From Mesorhizobium sp. M1B.F.Ca.ET.045.04.1.1 (GTDB lineage: Bacteria > Pseudomonadota > Alphaproteobacteria > Rhizobiales > Rhizobiaceae): a stretch of 64,000 nt of DNA. The position numbers and the translations under genes were made by a program. The notes under the pieces were generated by a model, which was not told the DNA's origin, did no database searches, and saw only the letters and a list, made by a program, of their open reading frames with translations. This document shows positions 52,027 to 61,134 of the stretch, piece after piece (the first letter of the stretch is position 1; each line of letters starts with the position of its first letter). The stretch lies in the NCBI RefSeq assembly GCF_003952465.1, contig NZ_CP034448.1, positions 2,147,001-2,211,000 of the forward strand, in the 5' to 3' direction.

Positions 52027-52966
52027 GATTGCTGCCTCCATACCCAAGCCCGATGCCCTTCGGCGCGAAGCCCCTTCGAGTGATGCATTGGGGCCGAGCG
52101 GAGCGAAGCCGCGGCATGCGCTGTCGCGCCGCAACATCTTCCTCTACGGCACGCTCATCGTGGTGGCGCTCTATTATCTGTTGCCGCTTTACGTGATGGT
52201 CGTCACGTCGCTCAAAGGCATGCCGGAAATCCGGCTCGGCAACATCTTCTCGCCGCCGCTGGAGGTCACCTTCGAGCCCTGGGTGAAGGCGTGGTCGCAG
52301 GCCTGCACCGGCCTCAATTGCGACGGGCTCTCGCGCGGCTTCTGGAATTCGGTGCGCATCACCGTGCCGTCGGTGCTCTTGTCGATCGCGATCGCCTCGG
52401 TGAACGGCTATGCTTTGGCCAACTGGCGCTTCAAGGGGGCCGACACCTTCTTCATCATCCTGATCGTCGGCGCCTTCATCCCCTATCAGGTGATGATCTA
52501 CCCGATCGTCATCATCCTGCGTGAGATCGGCATCTACGGAACGCTGACCGGCCTGGTGATCGTGCATTCGATCTTCGGCATGCCGATCCTGACGCTTCTG
52601 TTCCGCAACTATTTCACGTCGATGCCGGAGGAGCTGTTCAGGGCCGCGCGCGTCGACGGCGCCGGCTTCTGGGGCATTTACCTGCGCATCATGCTGCCGA
52701 TGTCGCTGCCGATCTTCGTCGTCGCCGTCATCCTGCAGGTGACCGGCATCTGGAACGACTTCCTGTTCGGCGTCGTCTACACCCGCCCAGACACCTATCC
52801 GATGACGGTGCAGCTCAACAACATCGTCAACTCGGTGCAGGGCGTGAAGGAATACAACGTCAACATGGCGGCGACCATTCTGACCGGCCTCGTGCCGCTC
52901 ATCGTCTACTTCGTTTCCGGCAAGCTCTTCGTGCGCGGCATCGCAGCCGGCGCGGTGAAAGGATGA
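52019..52966 (+). CDS. CUT1 ABC transporter permease (MalG-like)
   Basis: A 315-residue permease with six membrane segments; the EAA-type loop is PEELFRAARVDGAGFWGIYLRIMLPM. It starts with GTG inside the preceding gene. Residues 10-35 (PDALRREAPSSDALGPSGAKPRHA) are an odd hydrophilic extension encoded by a GAAGC/GCTTCG-rich stretch that could be repeat-derived. Its end overlaps the ATPase start (ATGA). Confidence 0.9.
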   Translation: MAEIAASIPKPDALRREAPSSDALGPSGAKPRHALSRRNIFLYGTLIVVALYYLLPLYVMVVTSLKGMPEIRLGNIFSPPLEVTFEPWVKAWSQACTGLNCDGLSRGFWNSVRITVPSVLLSIAIASVNGYALANWRFKGADTFFIILIVGAFIPYQVMIYPIVIILREIGIYGTLTGLVIVHSIFGMPILTLLFRNYFTSMPEELFRAARVDGAGFWGIYLRIMLPMSLPIFVVAVILQVTGIWNDFLFGVVYTRPDTYPMTVQLNNIVNSVQGVKEYNVNMAATILTGLVPLIVYFVSGKLFVRGIAAGAVKG

Positions 52967-54075
52967 TGATGGCAGCAGCGATCGCCAATCCCAGCGTTTC
53001 GATCCAGGACCTGTCGCTGAATTTCGGCGTGATGTCGGTGCTGAAGACGCTCAACCTCGACGTCGCCGAGGGCGAGTTCATCGTGCTGCTCGGGCCGTCC
53101 GGCTGCGGCAAGTCCACCTTGCTCAACTGCATCGCCGGCCTGCTCGACATTTCCGAGGGCCGCATCTTCATCAAGGGCAAGAACGTCACCTGGGAGGAGC
53201 CGAAGGATCGCGGCATCGGCATGGTGTTCCAGTCCTATGCGCTCTATCCGCAGATGACGGTGGAGAAGAACCTTTCCTTCGGCCTGCGCGTCGCCGGCGT
53301 GCCCAAGGACGAGATCGCCAAACGCATCGCGCGCGCGGCCGAGATCCTGCAGATCGAGCCGCTCCTGCAGCGGAAGCCCTCGGCGCTTTCCGGCGGCCAG
53401 CGCCAGCGCGTGGCGATCGGGCGGGCGCTGGTGCGCGACGTCGACGTCTTCCTGTTCGACGAGCCGCTGTCCAATCTCGACGCCAAGCTGCGCTCGGAAC
53501 TGCGCGTCGAGATCAAGCTCCTGCATCGCAGGCTGCAGAACACGATGATCTACGTCACCCACGACCAGATCGAGGCGATGACGCTGGCCGACCGTATCGC
53601 GGTGATGAAGGGTGGCGTCATCCAGCAGCTCGATGCGCCGCAGACCATCTACAACCGCCCGGTCAACCGCTTCGTCGCCGGCTTCCTCGGCTCGCCGGCG
53701 ATGAATTTCCTGAAAGGGGAGTTGGAAGCGGGCGATGCGCCTAGTTTCAAGGCCGACGGTGTTTCGGTGCCGCTCGGCCGCTACACATTCGATGGCGACA
53801 ACGGTCGTGCCGGCAAGCCCTGCGTGTTCGGCATCAGGCCCGAGCACATTGCCTTGGGCGACGCCGCCAAGGCGATGCCGTTTAGCGCCGAGTCCACCGT
53901 CGAGATCGTCGATCCGATGGGTTCCGACACGCTGGTGTGGACCAAGCTCGGCGGCCAGATTCTTTCCTTCCGCGTCGAAGCGGACAAGACGCTGCGCAAC
54001 GGCGATGCGATCCGCATCGGCTTCGATCCGGCGCGCGCTTCGCTGTTCGACGCCGAGACCGACAGCCGACTTTAA
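52963..54075 (+). CDS. CUT1 ABC transporter ATPase (MalK/UgpC-like)
   Basis: A 370-residue ATPase with Walker A GPSGCGKST, signature LSGGQRQR, Walker B VFLFDEP and switch YVTHDQIEAM, followed by a C-terminal OB-type regulatory domain. It is the only ATPase of this operon and completes the transporter. Three ATG codons in a row (52963-52971) make the exact start uncertain. Confidence 0.92.
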   Translation: MMMAAAIANPSVSIQDLSLNFGVMSVLKTLNLDVAEGEFIVLLGPSGCGKSTLLNCIAGLLDISEGRIFIKGKNVTWEEPKDRGIGMVFQSYALYPQMTVEKNLSFGLRVAGVPKDEIAKRIARAAEILQIEPLLQRKPSALSGGQRQRVAIGRALVRDVDVFLFDEPLSNLDAKLRSELRVEIKLLHRRLQNTMIYVTHDQIEAMTLADRIAVMKGGVIQQLDAPQTIYNRPVNRFVAGFLGSPAMNFLKGELEAGDAPSFKADGVSVPLGRYTFDGDNGRAGKPCVFGIRPEHIALGDAAKAMPFSAESTVEIVDPMGSDTLVWTKLGGQILSFRVEADKTLRNGDAIRIGFDPARASLFDAETDSRL

Positions 54076-54105
54076 CCTCCCAAACCACCAAGAACGGACA
54101 GACAG

Positions 54106-54852
54106 ATGAACTGGTCATTCCAACTTTATAGTGCCCGCAATTTCCAGCCATGGGACGGCGTGCTGAAAATGCTCGGCGAGCTCGGCTACAAGGAAGTCGA
54201 AGGCTTTGGCGGCGTCTATGACGATCCAAAGGCATTCCGCGCCGCGCTCGACAAGAACGGGCTCGCCATGCCGACCGGGCATTTTTCCATCGACGCGCTC
54301 GAAAAGGATTTCGATGGCGTGCGCAGGATCGCCGATACGCTCGGCGTCAAGCTGCTGATCTGCCCCTACCTGATGCCCGATGCGCGGCCGGGCGACGCAG
54401 CCGGTTGGCGCGGCTTCGGCGAGCGCCTGGCGAAGGTCGGCGAAGCCGCGAAGAAAGGCGGCTACGGCTTTGCCTGGCACAACCACGATTTCGAATTCAA
54501 GGCGCTCGCCGACGGCTCGCTGCCGCAGGACCATATCCTGTCCGCGACGCCCGACATCGGCTGGGAGATGGATGTCGCCTGGGTGGTGCGCGGCGGCGCC
54601 GATCCGCTGCCCTGGATCGAAAAGCACGGCAAGCGCATCGTTGCCGTTCACGTCAAGGATATGGCGAAGCCCGGCGAGGGGCTCGACGAAGACGGCTGGT
54701 CCGATGTCGGCCACGGCACCATCGACTGGCCAGGCCTTATCAAGGCGTTGCGCGCTAGAAGCGCTGCGCAGTATTTCGTCATGGAACAGGACAACCCCAA
54801 CGACATCGAGCGCTTCGCCCGTCGCTCGATCGCGGCAGCCAAGAGCTGGTAG
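54106..54852 (+). CDS. Sugar phosphate isomerase/epimerase-type TIM-barrel protein
   Basis: A 248-residue AP_endonuc_2-type barrel. Candidate metal ligands are Glu in YKEVEGFG, His in FAWHNHDFEF, Asp in GWEMDVAWVV, His in VAVHVKDMA and Glu in FVMEQDNP. It is shorter than the barrels at 16-21 kb. It follows the ATPase by 30 bp and precedes a Gfo/Idh/MocA gene by 12 bp, so the three act in one pathway. A role in cleaving or isomerising a 3-keto sugar is plausible but inferred. Confidence 0.87.
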   Translation: MNWSFQLYSARNFQPWDGVLKMLGELGYKEVEGFGGVYDDPKAFRAALDKNGLAMPTGHFSIDALEKDFDGVRRIADTLGVKLLICPYLMPDARPGDAAGWRGFGERLAKVGEAAKKGGYGFAWHNHDFEFKALADGSLPQDHILSATPDIGWEMDVAWVVRGGADPLPWIEKHGKRIVAVHVKDMAKPGEGLDEDGWSDVGHGTIDWPGLIKALRARSAAQYFVMEQDNPNDIERFARRSIAAAKSW

Positions 54853-54864
54853 GAGCAGATCACA

Positions 54865-56007
54865 ATGGCAAGGAAACTTGGCGTAGGCGTCATCGGCTGC
54901 GGCAACATCTCGAAGGCGTATTTCTCGCTGGCGCCGCTCTTCCGCGGCATCGAGATGCGCGCCTGCGCGGATATCAACATGGACGCCGCGAAGGCGCGGG
55001 CGAAGGAGTTCAAGCTGCGCGCGCAAACGGTGGACGAGCTGCTCGAAGCCGACGACATCGATATCGTCGTCAACCTGACGATTCCGGCCGTGCATTATGA
55101 AGTGTCGAAGCGGGTGCTCGACGCCGGCAAGCATGTCTATTCGGAAAAGCCCTTCGTGCTGTCGGTCAAGGAAGGGCTGGACTTGAAGAAGCGGGCCGAG
55201 AAGAAGGGCCTGCGCATCGGCTCGGCGCCCGACACTTTCTTCGGCGGCGCGCACCAGTTGGCGCGCGAGCTGATCGACAATGGCAAGCTCGGCAGGATCA
55301 CCAGCGGCACCTGTCATGTCATGGGCCACGGCATGGAGCACTGGCACCCCAATCCGGACTTCTTCTTCCAGCCGGGCGCCGGCCCGGTGCTCGACATCGG
55401 TCCGTACTATGTCACCAACCTGATCCAGCTGATCGGACCGGTGAAGCAGGTTGCGGCCTTCGCGGCGATGCCGGCCAAGGAGCGCACGATCAGCTCCAAA
55501 CCGCGCGCGGGCGAAAAAATCCCGGTCAACACGCCGACCACCATCCATGCGCTGCTGGAATTCGAGAACGGCGCCGTGGTGACGCTCAACACCAGCTGGG
55601 ACGTCTGGAGCCATGGCCACGCGCCGATGGAGCTCTACGGCGAGGCGGGCACCGTCTTTGTGCCGGACCCGAACTTTTTCGGCGGCGAGGTTCGCTTCAC
55701 CGATGCCACCAAGCCGGTGAAGAAGCTGCCGAAGTGGGATCATCCGTTCGGCGTGCCCAACGAGATGCACAGCCAAGGCATGATGGCCAACTACCGCACC
55801 GCAGGGCTCGCCGACATGGCGATCGCAATCGCCGAAGGGCGGCCGCACCGCTGCTCGATGGAGCTGGCCCTGCATGCCGTCGACGTCATGACCGGCATCC
55901 TGCGCTCCGGCGAAAGCGGCAAGTTCGTCGCCATGCAGACGACCTGCGAGCGGCCGGCAGCGCTCGGCATCAAGGAGGCGAAGGCGCTGCTGGCGAAGAA
56001 AAAGTAG
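54865..56007 (+). CDS. Gfo/Idh/MocA family oxidoreductase
   Basis: A 380-residue dehydrogenase. The NAD-binding motif is GVGVIGCGNISKAYFSL, the EKP motif is YSEKPFVLSV, and the C-terminal substrate domain contains PVLDIGPYYVTNLIQLIG, with Asp and Tyr in place of the usual Asp-x-x-x-His. It probably oxidises the imported sugar with NAD. A GAGCAG-type site precedes the ATG. Confidence 0.88.
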   Translation: MARKLGVGVIGCGNISKAYFSLAPLFRGIEMRACADINMDAAKARAKEFKLRAQTVDELLEADDIDIVVNLTIPAVHYEVSKRVLDAGKHVYSEKPFVLSVKEGLDLKKRAEKKGLRIGSAPDTFFGGAHQLARELIDNGKLGRITSGTCHVMGHGMEHWHPNPDFFFQPGAGPVLDIGPYYVTNLIQLIGPVKQVAAFAAMPAKERTISSKPRAGEKIPVNTPTTIHALLEFENGAVVTLNTSWDVWSHGHAPMELYGEAGTVFVPDPNFFGGEVRFTDATKPVKKLPKWDHPFGVPNEMHSQGMMANYRTAGLADMAIAIAEGRPHRCSMELALHAVDVMTGILRSGESGKFVAMQTTCERPAALGIKEAKALLAKKK

Positions 56008-56011
56008 GTGG

Positions 56012-56052
56012 CAGCCCCTCTCCCCGTTTCGGCGGGGAGAGGGTAAGGGTGT
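56012..56052. repeat. Short CTCTCCCC hairpin
   Basis: CCCTCTCCCCGTTTCGGCGGGGAGAGGG at 56015-56043 is a perfect stem of ten or more pairs, followed by TAAGGGTG. It follows the Gfo/Idh/MocA stop and could end that transcript; no T-run is present. Confidence 0.55.
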
Positions 56053-56086
56053 CGGGCAAGCATCGATTCAATTCACACTAGAGCCG

Positions 56087-56135
56087 GAGCATGATGTCGT
56101 CCGAAAACCGCTCCACACTTTTCGGCATCATGCTC
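56087..56135. repeat. Type B hairpin repeat, copy 4 (AAAACCGC core)
   Basis: Arms GAGCATGATG (56087-56096) and CATCATGCTC (56126-56135) flank the core CCGAAAACCGCTCCACACTTTTCGG. The core matches the copies at 11519, 25522 and 37109 while the arms differ but remain complementary. It lies between the Gfo/Idh/MocA and aldo/keto reductase genes. Confidence 0.78.
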
Positions 56136-56175
56136 TAGCGGCGATCGCCGCGCTCTTCGATCCCGAGGATTTCCC

Positions 56176-57222
56176 ATGCCCTATGTCGCCGCCGAGAACC
56201 GCTACGAGAAGATGATCTACAACCGCTGCGGACGGTCCGGCCTCAAGCTGCCGGCGATCTCGCTGGGGTTGTGGCACAATTTCGGCAACGACACGCCGCA
56301 CAGGACCAAGCAGGCGATCGTGCGCAAGGCCTTCGACCTCGGCATCACGCATTTCGACCTCGCCAACAATTACGGCCCGCCGCCCGGATCGGCCGAGACC
56401 GCGTTCGGCGAGATCCTGCGCAGCGATTTCGCCGGCTATCGCGACGAGCTGATCATCTCGACCAAGGCGGGCTATGAGATGTGGGCCGGTCCCTATGGCG
56501 AATGGGGCAGCCGCAAATATGTGCTGGCCAGCCTCGACCAGAGCCTGAAGCGGATGGGGCTCGACTATGTCGATATCTTCTATTCCCACCGTTTCGATCC
56601 CGAGACGCCGCTGGAAGAAACGATGGGCGCGCTCGACCATGCGGTGCGTTCCGGCAAGGCGCTCTATGCCGGCATCTCCTCCTATAATTCGCAGCGCACG
56701 CGCGAGGCGGCCGACATATTGAAGCGGCTCGGCACGCCCTGCCTGATCCACCAGCCGAGCTATTCGATGCTCAACCGCTGGGTCGAGGACGACGGGCTGC
56801 TCGACACGCTGGAGGGGCTGGGCATCGGCTCGATCGTGTTCTCGCCGCTGGCGCAGGGCATGCTGACCGACAAATATCTCGGCGGCATCCCCGAAGGCAG
56901 CCGCGCATCCCAGGGGAAGTCGCTCAGGCCCGCTTTCATCAACGACAAGTCGGTCGCCAACATCAAGGCGCTCAACGCCATCGCCGGCCGGCGCGGCCAG
57001 ACGCTGGCGCAGATGGCGCTGGCCTGGGTGCTGCGCAAGGGCCGCGTGACCTCGGCGCTGATCGGCGCCAGCCGGCCGGAGCAGGTCGAGGATTGCGTCG
57101 GCGCGCTCAAGGCGCTCGAATTCAGCGATGCCGAACTCGCCGAGATCGACACTTACGCACGCGAGGCCGACATAAACCTTTGGGCGGCATCCGCCGAGCG
57201 CAAGGGACCACCACGCAAGTAA
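56176..57222 (+). CDS. Aldo/keto reductase, YghZ (L-glyceraldehyde 3-phosphate reductase)-like
   Basis: A 348-residue AKR14-type barrel. The tetrad residues are Asp in THFDLANNYGPPPGSAE, Tyr in the same stretch, Lys in ISTKAGYEMW and His in IFYSHRFDPETP. It closely resembles YghZ/MgrA, which reduces L-glyceraldehyde 3-phosphate and methylglyoxal. It lies 168 bp after the sugar operon, past two repeats, and may be cotranscribed or independent. Confidence 0.87.
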   Translation: MPYVAAENRYEKMIYNRCGRSGLKLPAISLGLWHNFGNDTPHRTKQAIVRKAFDLGITHFDLANNYGPPPGSAETAFGEILRSDFAGYRDELIISTKAGYEMWAGPYGEWGSRKYVLASLDQSLKRMGLDYVDIFYSHRFDPETPLEETMGALDHAVRSGKALYAGISSYNSQRTREAADILKRLGTPCLIHQPSYSMLNRWVEDDGLLDTLEGLGIGSIVFSPLAQGMLTDKYLGGIPEGSRASQGKSLRPAFINDKSVANIKALNAIAGRRGQTLAQMALAWVLRKGRVTSALIGASRPEQVEDCVGALKALEFSDAELAEIDTYAREADINLWAASAERKGPPRK

Positions 57223-57348
57223 GGGCTGCGTCGGGCGGCCAACTGCGGAAACAGTGGCAAAGATGCGCGTTCGTCGCTATCTCATGGACCAGAGACCGTT
57301 TGCGTGCACAATCGGCACGCGAAACGACGCGACGACCGGACGGACAAG

Positions 57349-57753
57349 ATGACGGCAAGGGATGCGCTGACCAAGAACCAGCTGTGCGTGCTCGAGAAGC
57401 TCGAGGCCGCCACCGGGCCGCTCAGCGCCTATATGCTGCTCGACCAGCTGCGCGAGCGCGGCTTCCGGGCGCCGCTGCAGGTCTACCGCGCGCTCGACAC
57501 GCTGGTGAAATCGGGCTTCGTGCACCGGCTCGAAAGCCTCAATTCCTTCGTCGCCTGCGCCGAGCCGCACGATCATAGCCATTCGATGACGGCCTTTGCC
57601 ATCTGCGACAGTTGCGGCCAGGTGACCGAGATGTCCGACCACGATGTCGACCACCGGCTGGACGAGTGGGTGCGCTCGACCGGATTTGCGGCGAAGAAGG
57701 CGGTGATCGAGTTTAGGGGGGTATGCGCGAAGTGCCGGGCCGAGGCGGCGTAA
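57349..57753 (+). CDS. zur: Zinc uptake regulator Zur (Fur family)
   Basis: A 134-residue Fur-family repressor. The winged helix includes SAYMLLDQLRERGFRAPLQVYRALDTL. The structural zinc site has two CxxC pairs, CDSC near residue 85 and CAKC near the C terminus; a His-rich ACAEPHDHSHSMTAF stretch forms the regulatory metal site. The sequence closely fits rhizobial Zur rather than Fur or Irr. The ATG at 57349 is favoured over a GTG at 57304. No zinc transporter is adjacent. Confidence 0.87.
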   Translation: MTARDALTKNQLCVLEKLEAATGPLSAYMLLDQLRERGFRAPLQVYRALDTLVKSGFVHRLESLNSFVACAEPHDHSHSMTAFAICDSCGQVTEMSDHDVDHRLDEWVRSTGFAAKKAVIEFRGVCAKCRAEAA

Positions 57754-57760
57754 GCCTTCG

Positions 57761-57982
57761 CTTCGTCATACTAGGGCGAAGCAAGGAGCGAAGCGACGCG
57801 CGCAGACCCTAGTATCCATTCCGTGACATAGACGCGCCGCCACGGCGCAGAATCTGGATCGAAGCGCCGCGAGCCTTGCAAGGCTATCTGCAACCGCCGC
57901 GTTTTACGGCCTGCGTCACGGCATGGATCCTCGGGTCTGCGCGCGTCGCTTCGCTCCTTGCTCCGCCCGTGGATGACGAACG
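57761..57982. repeat. Long imperfect hairpin repeat, type F (convergent gap)
   Basis: The left arm contains AAGGAGCGAAGCGACGCGCGC AGACCC and the right arm its near-perfect complement, with CGTCAT at the outer ends. The arms extend about 80 bases each with roughly 85 percent pairing by eye. It fills the gap between the convergent zur and polA genes. Confidence 0.8.
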
Positions 57983-57994
57983 AAGGTGAGGCGC

Positions 57995-60955
57995 CTAATG
58001 CGCCTCGTCCCAATTATCCGCGGCGCGGGCATCGACATGCAGCGGCACCGACATCGAGACCGCCGGCATCGGCGCGTTCTCCATCACGCGGCGCACGACG
58101 GGGATAGTCGCCTCGACCTCCGCTTCCACCGTCTCGAAGATCAGCTCGTCATGAACCTGTAAAAGCATGCGGGCCGACAGCTTCGCCTTGTCCAGCGCCT
58201 CTTCCATATGCACCATGGCGCGGCGGATGATGTCGGCCGCGGTGCCCTGGAGTCTGGCGTTGATCGAGGCGCGTTCGTTGAAGGCGCGAACCGACGGGTT
58301 GGACGACCTTATCTCCGGATAGTGGATGCGGCGGCCGAAGATGGTCTCGACGAAGCCATTCTCGCGCGCGTAGGCCTTGGTTTCCTCGATATAGTCCCGG
58401 ATGCCCGGGAAGCGTTCGAAATAGCGCTTGATGTAAGCGCCCGCTTCCTCGCGCGGGATCGACAGCTGGTTGGCGAGGCCGAAGGCCGAGATGCCGTAGA
58501 TGATGCCGAAATTGATCGCCTTGGCGCGGCGGCGCACTTCCGAAGGCATGCCCTCGACCGGCACGTTGAACATCTCCGAGGCGGTGATGGCGTGGATGTC
58601 GGCGCCGTCGGCGAAGGCCTGCTTGAGCTGCGGGATCTCGGCGACATGCGCCAGCACGCGCAATTCGATCTGGCTGTAGTCGGCCGAGACCAGCTTGTGG
58701 CCCTTTTCGGCGATAAAGGCGGTCCGGATCTTGCGGCCTTCGGCGGTGCGCACCGGGATGTTCTGCAGATTGGGTTCGGAGGAGGACAGACGCCCGGTGG
58801 TCGTCGCGGCCAGCGCATAGGAGGTGTGGACGCGATTGGTGCCGGGGTTGATGAAGCCCGGCAGCGCATCGGTGTAGGTCGATTTGAGCTTGGTGAGCTG
58901 GCGCCAGTCGACGATCTTGCGTGGCAACTCGTGGCCTTCGGCGGCCAAGTCTTCCAAAAGCTGCGCCGAGGTCGACCATTGGCCGGTCTTGGTCTTGGAG
59001 CCGCCCGGCAGGCCCATCTTGCCGAACAATATGTCGCCGAGCTGCTTCGGCGAGCCGATGTTGATGCGCTCGCCGACGATGCCGTAGATATCTTCCTCGA
59101 CGCGCGCGGCCCCTTGCGCCAGCTCACCGGAGAGTCGGGACAGGATCTGGCGGTCGACCGAGATGCCGCGCTGCTCCATGCGGGCGAGCACGGGCACCAG
59201 CGGCCGCTCCAGCCGTTCATAGACGGAAACGAGGCCCTTGGCGGCGAGCCTGGGCTTCAGCAGCTGCCAGAGGCGCAGCGCCAGATCGGCCTGCTCACCG
59301 GCATAGGCGGTCGCCCGCTCGATATCGACCTGGCCGAAGCCGATGGCGCTCTTGCCCGATCCGGCAAGTTCCTTCTTGGAGGCCGGAGCATGGCCCAGCC
59401 ATTTCTCCGACAGCGAGGCGAGATCATGGCCGCCGGACGTGCCGGCATCGAGCACATAGGAGACCAGCATCGTGTCGTCGAACGGTCCGATCTCGATGCC
59501 GTGCCGGCTCATCACGACGATGTCGTATTTCATGTCCTGGACGATCTTGAGAACCGACCTGTCCTCGAGCAGCGGCTTGAGCTGCGCCAGCGCTTCGCGG
59601 ACCGGGATCTGATCCGCCAGCAGGCCGCCGCCAAGCAGGTCGCCATTGCCGCTCATATGGGCGAGGGGAACGTACACGGCGCGGCCCGGCGCGATCGCCA
59701 TGGAGAGGCCGATCAGCTCGGCCTGCATCGGGTCGGACGAGGTGGTCTCGGCATCGAAAGCAAGGATGCCGGCTTCTCTCGCCTCGGCGACCCAGGCTTT
59801 CAGCGCGGCCACATCGCGAATGGCCGTATAAGCCGAAGCGTCGATCTTGCGCGCCGTCGCCTGCTCCAGCCGCAGCGCCGAGAGCAGGGAAGGGGTGTCG
59901 CCCTGCGGCGGCGCGTCCTCCCCTCGGACCGGCGGCCGGGAGGGCTCCGCGGCGCCGTTTGGCGGGGCTGGTCTTGGGGCCGGCGCGCCGGCGCCGACGT
60001 CGGGGCCATGCGCGGTATCGGCGCGCTCGATGGTGACCGGCGCGGCCTGGACGTCGCCGATCTCGGTTGCGGTCGCTTCCGCCACGCGGCGGGTCAGCGT
60101 GGTGAATTCCATCGTCTTCAGGAAGCCTATCAGCTTCGGCCCGTCCGGCGCATGCAGCACAAGGTCGTCCAGCCCCTCTTTCAGCGGCACGTCGTTCTTC
60201 AGCGTCACCAGCTCGCGCGAGATGCGCGCCTTGTCGGCATTGGCGATGATGGTTTCGCGCCGCTTGTCCTGCTTGATCTCGCTGGCACGAGCCAAAAGCC
60301 CGTCGAGGTCGCCGAACTGTGCCAGCAACTGCGCCGCGGTCTTCGGGCCGATGCCGGGCACGCCGGGCACGTTGTCGACGGAGTCGCCGGTCAGCGCCTG
60401 CAGGTCGATCATCTTTTCCGGCGGCACGCCCCATTTCTCGATCACTTCGGGGATGCCGATCTGGCGGTCCTTCATCGGGTCGTACATGCCGACCGTCGGG
60501 CCGACCAATTGCATCAGGTCCTTGTCGGACGAGACGATGGTGGTGTCGGCGCCGACCTCGCAGGCCAGCCGGCTATAGGTGGCGATGATGTCGTCGGCCT
60601 CGAAGCCTTCCATCTCGATGCAGGGCAGGTTGAAGGCTACGGTCGCCTGGCGGATCAGGCCGAATTGCGGGATGAGGTCTTCCGGCGGCGCCGAGCGGTT
60701 GGCCTTGTATTCGGGATAGAGATCGCTGCGGAAGGTCTTTGACGAATAATCGAAGATGACGGCGAAATGCGTCGGCACGATGCCGACGCTGGTGTTGCGG
60801 GCATCCTGCATCAGCTTCCACACCATGTTGCAGAAGCCGAGCACGGCGCTGGTCGGCAAGCCGTCGGATTTGCGGTTCAGCGGCGGCAGCGCGTGGTAGG
60901 CGCGGAAAATGTAGCCGGAGCCGTCGACAAGGAAGAGGTGATCGCCTTTTTTCAT
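57995..60955 (-). CDS. polA: DNA polymerase I
   Basis: A 986-residue polymerase. The N-terminal 5'-3' exonuclease region includes AVIFDYSSKTFRSDLYPEYKANR. The 3'-5' proofreading domain keeps its acidic residues in LAFDAETTSSDP, the middle Asp in VQDMKYDIVVM, and YAGEQADLAL (YxxxD). The polymerase domain has motif A (DYSQIELRVLAH), motif B (RRAKAINFGIIYG) and motif C (QVHDELIFE). The ATG at 60955 is chosen since the upstream part of the open frame has no family match. An Ala/Pro-rich linker lies near residues 320-370. Confidence 0.95.
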   Translation of the reverse strand: MKKGDHLFLVDGSGYIFRAYHALPPLNRKSDGLPTSAVLGFCNMVWKLMQDARNTSVGIVPTHFAVIFDYSSKTFRSDLYPEYKANRSAPPEDLIPQFGLIRQATVAFNLPCIEMEGFEADDIIATYSRLACEVGADTTIVSSDKDLMQLVGPTVGMYDPMKDRQIGIPEVIEKWGVPPEKMIDLQALTGDSVDNVPGVPGIGPKTAAQLLAQFGDLDGLLARASEIKQDKRRETIIANADKARISRELVTLKNDVPLKEGLDDLVLHAPDGPKLIGFLKTMEFTTLTRRVAEATATEIGDVQAAPVTIERADTAHGPDVGAGAPAPRPAPPNGAAEPSRPPVRGEDAPPQGDTPSLLSALRLEQATARKIDASAYTAIRDVAALKAWVAEAREAGILAFDAETTSSDPMQAELIGLSMAIAPGRAVYVPLAHMSGNGDLLGGGLLADQIPVREALAQLKPLLEDRSVLKIVQDMKYDIVVMSRHGIEIGPFDDTMLVSYVLDAGTSGGHDLASLSEKWLGHAPASKKELAGSGKSAIGFGQVDIERATAYAGEQADLALRLWQLLKPRLAAKGLVSVYERLERPLVPVLARMEQRGISVDRQILSRLSGELAQGAARVEEDIYGIVGERINIGSPKQLGDILFGKMGLPGGSKTKTGQWSTSAQLLEDLAAEGHELPRKIVDWRQLTKLKSTYTDALPGFINPGTNRVHTSYALAATTTGRLSSSEPNLQNIPVRTAEGRKIRTAFIAEKGHKLVSADYSQIELRVLAHVAEIPQLKQAFADGADIHAITASEMFNVPVEGMPSEVRRRAKAINFGIIYGISAFGLANQLSIPREEAGAYIKRYFERFPGIRDYIEETKAYARENGFVETIFGRRIHYPEIRSSNPSVRAFNERASINARLQGTAADIIRRAMVHMEEALDKAKLSARMLLQVHDELIFETVEAEVEATIPVVRRVMENAPMPAVSMSVPLHVDARAADNWDEAH

Positions 60956-61134
60956 GCCGGCAGGGATAGCGCGGCCAGGCTTCGCGGTCCATGCCAAAGG
61001 CGGCGCAACCCACCGGTTCCGGCAACACCCTGACAAGTGCCGATCACGCCGGAATCCGGCTGCTCATCCGGCCACTCACGGGTATGTTACAAAAGTGTAA
61101 TGCTCGTGCCCTTGAATCGCCATGTTCACGGACC

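Noticed and set aside
58208..60742. 844-codon rightward open frame over polA
   Set aside because: polA on the opposite strand has every expected motif; this frame has none.
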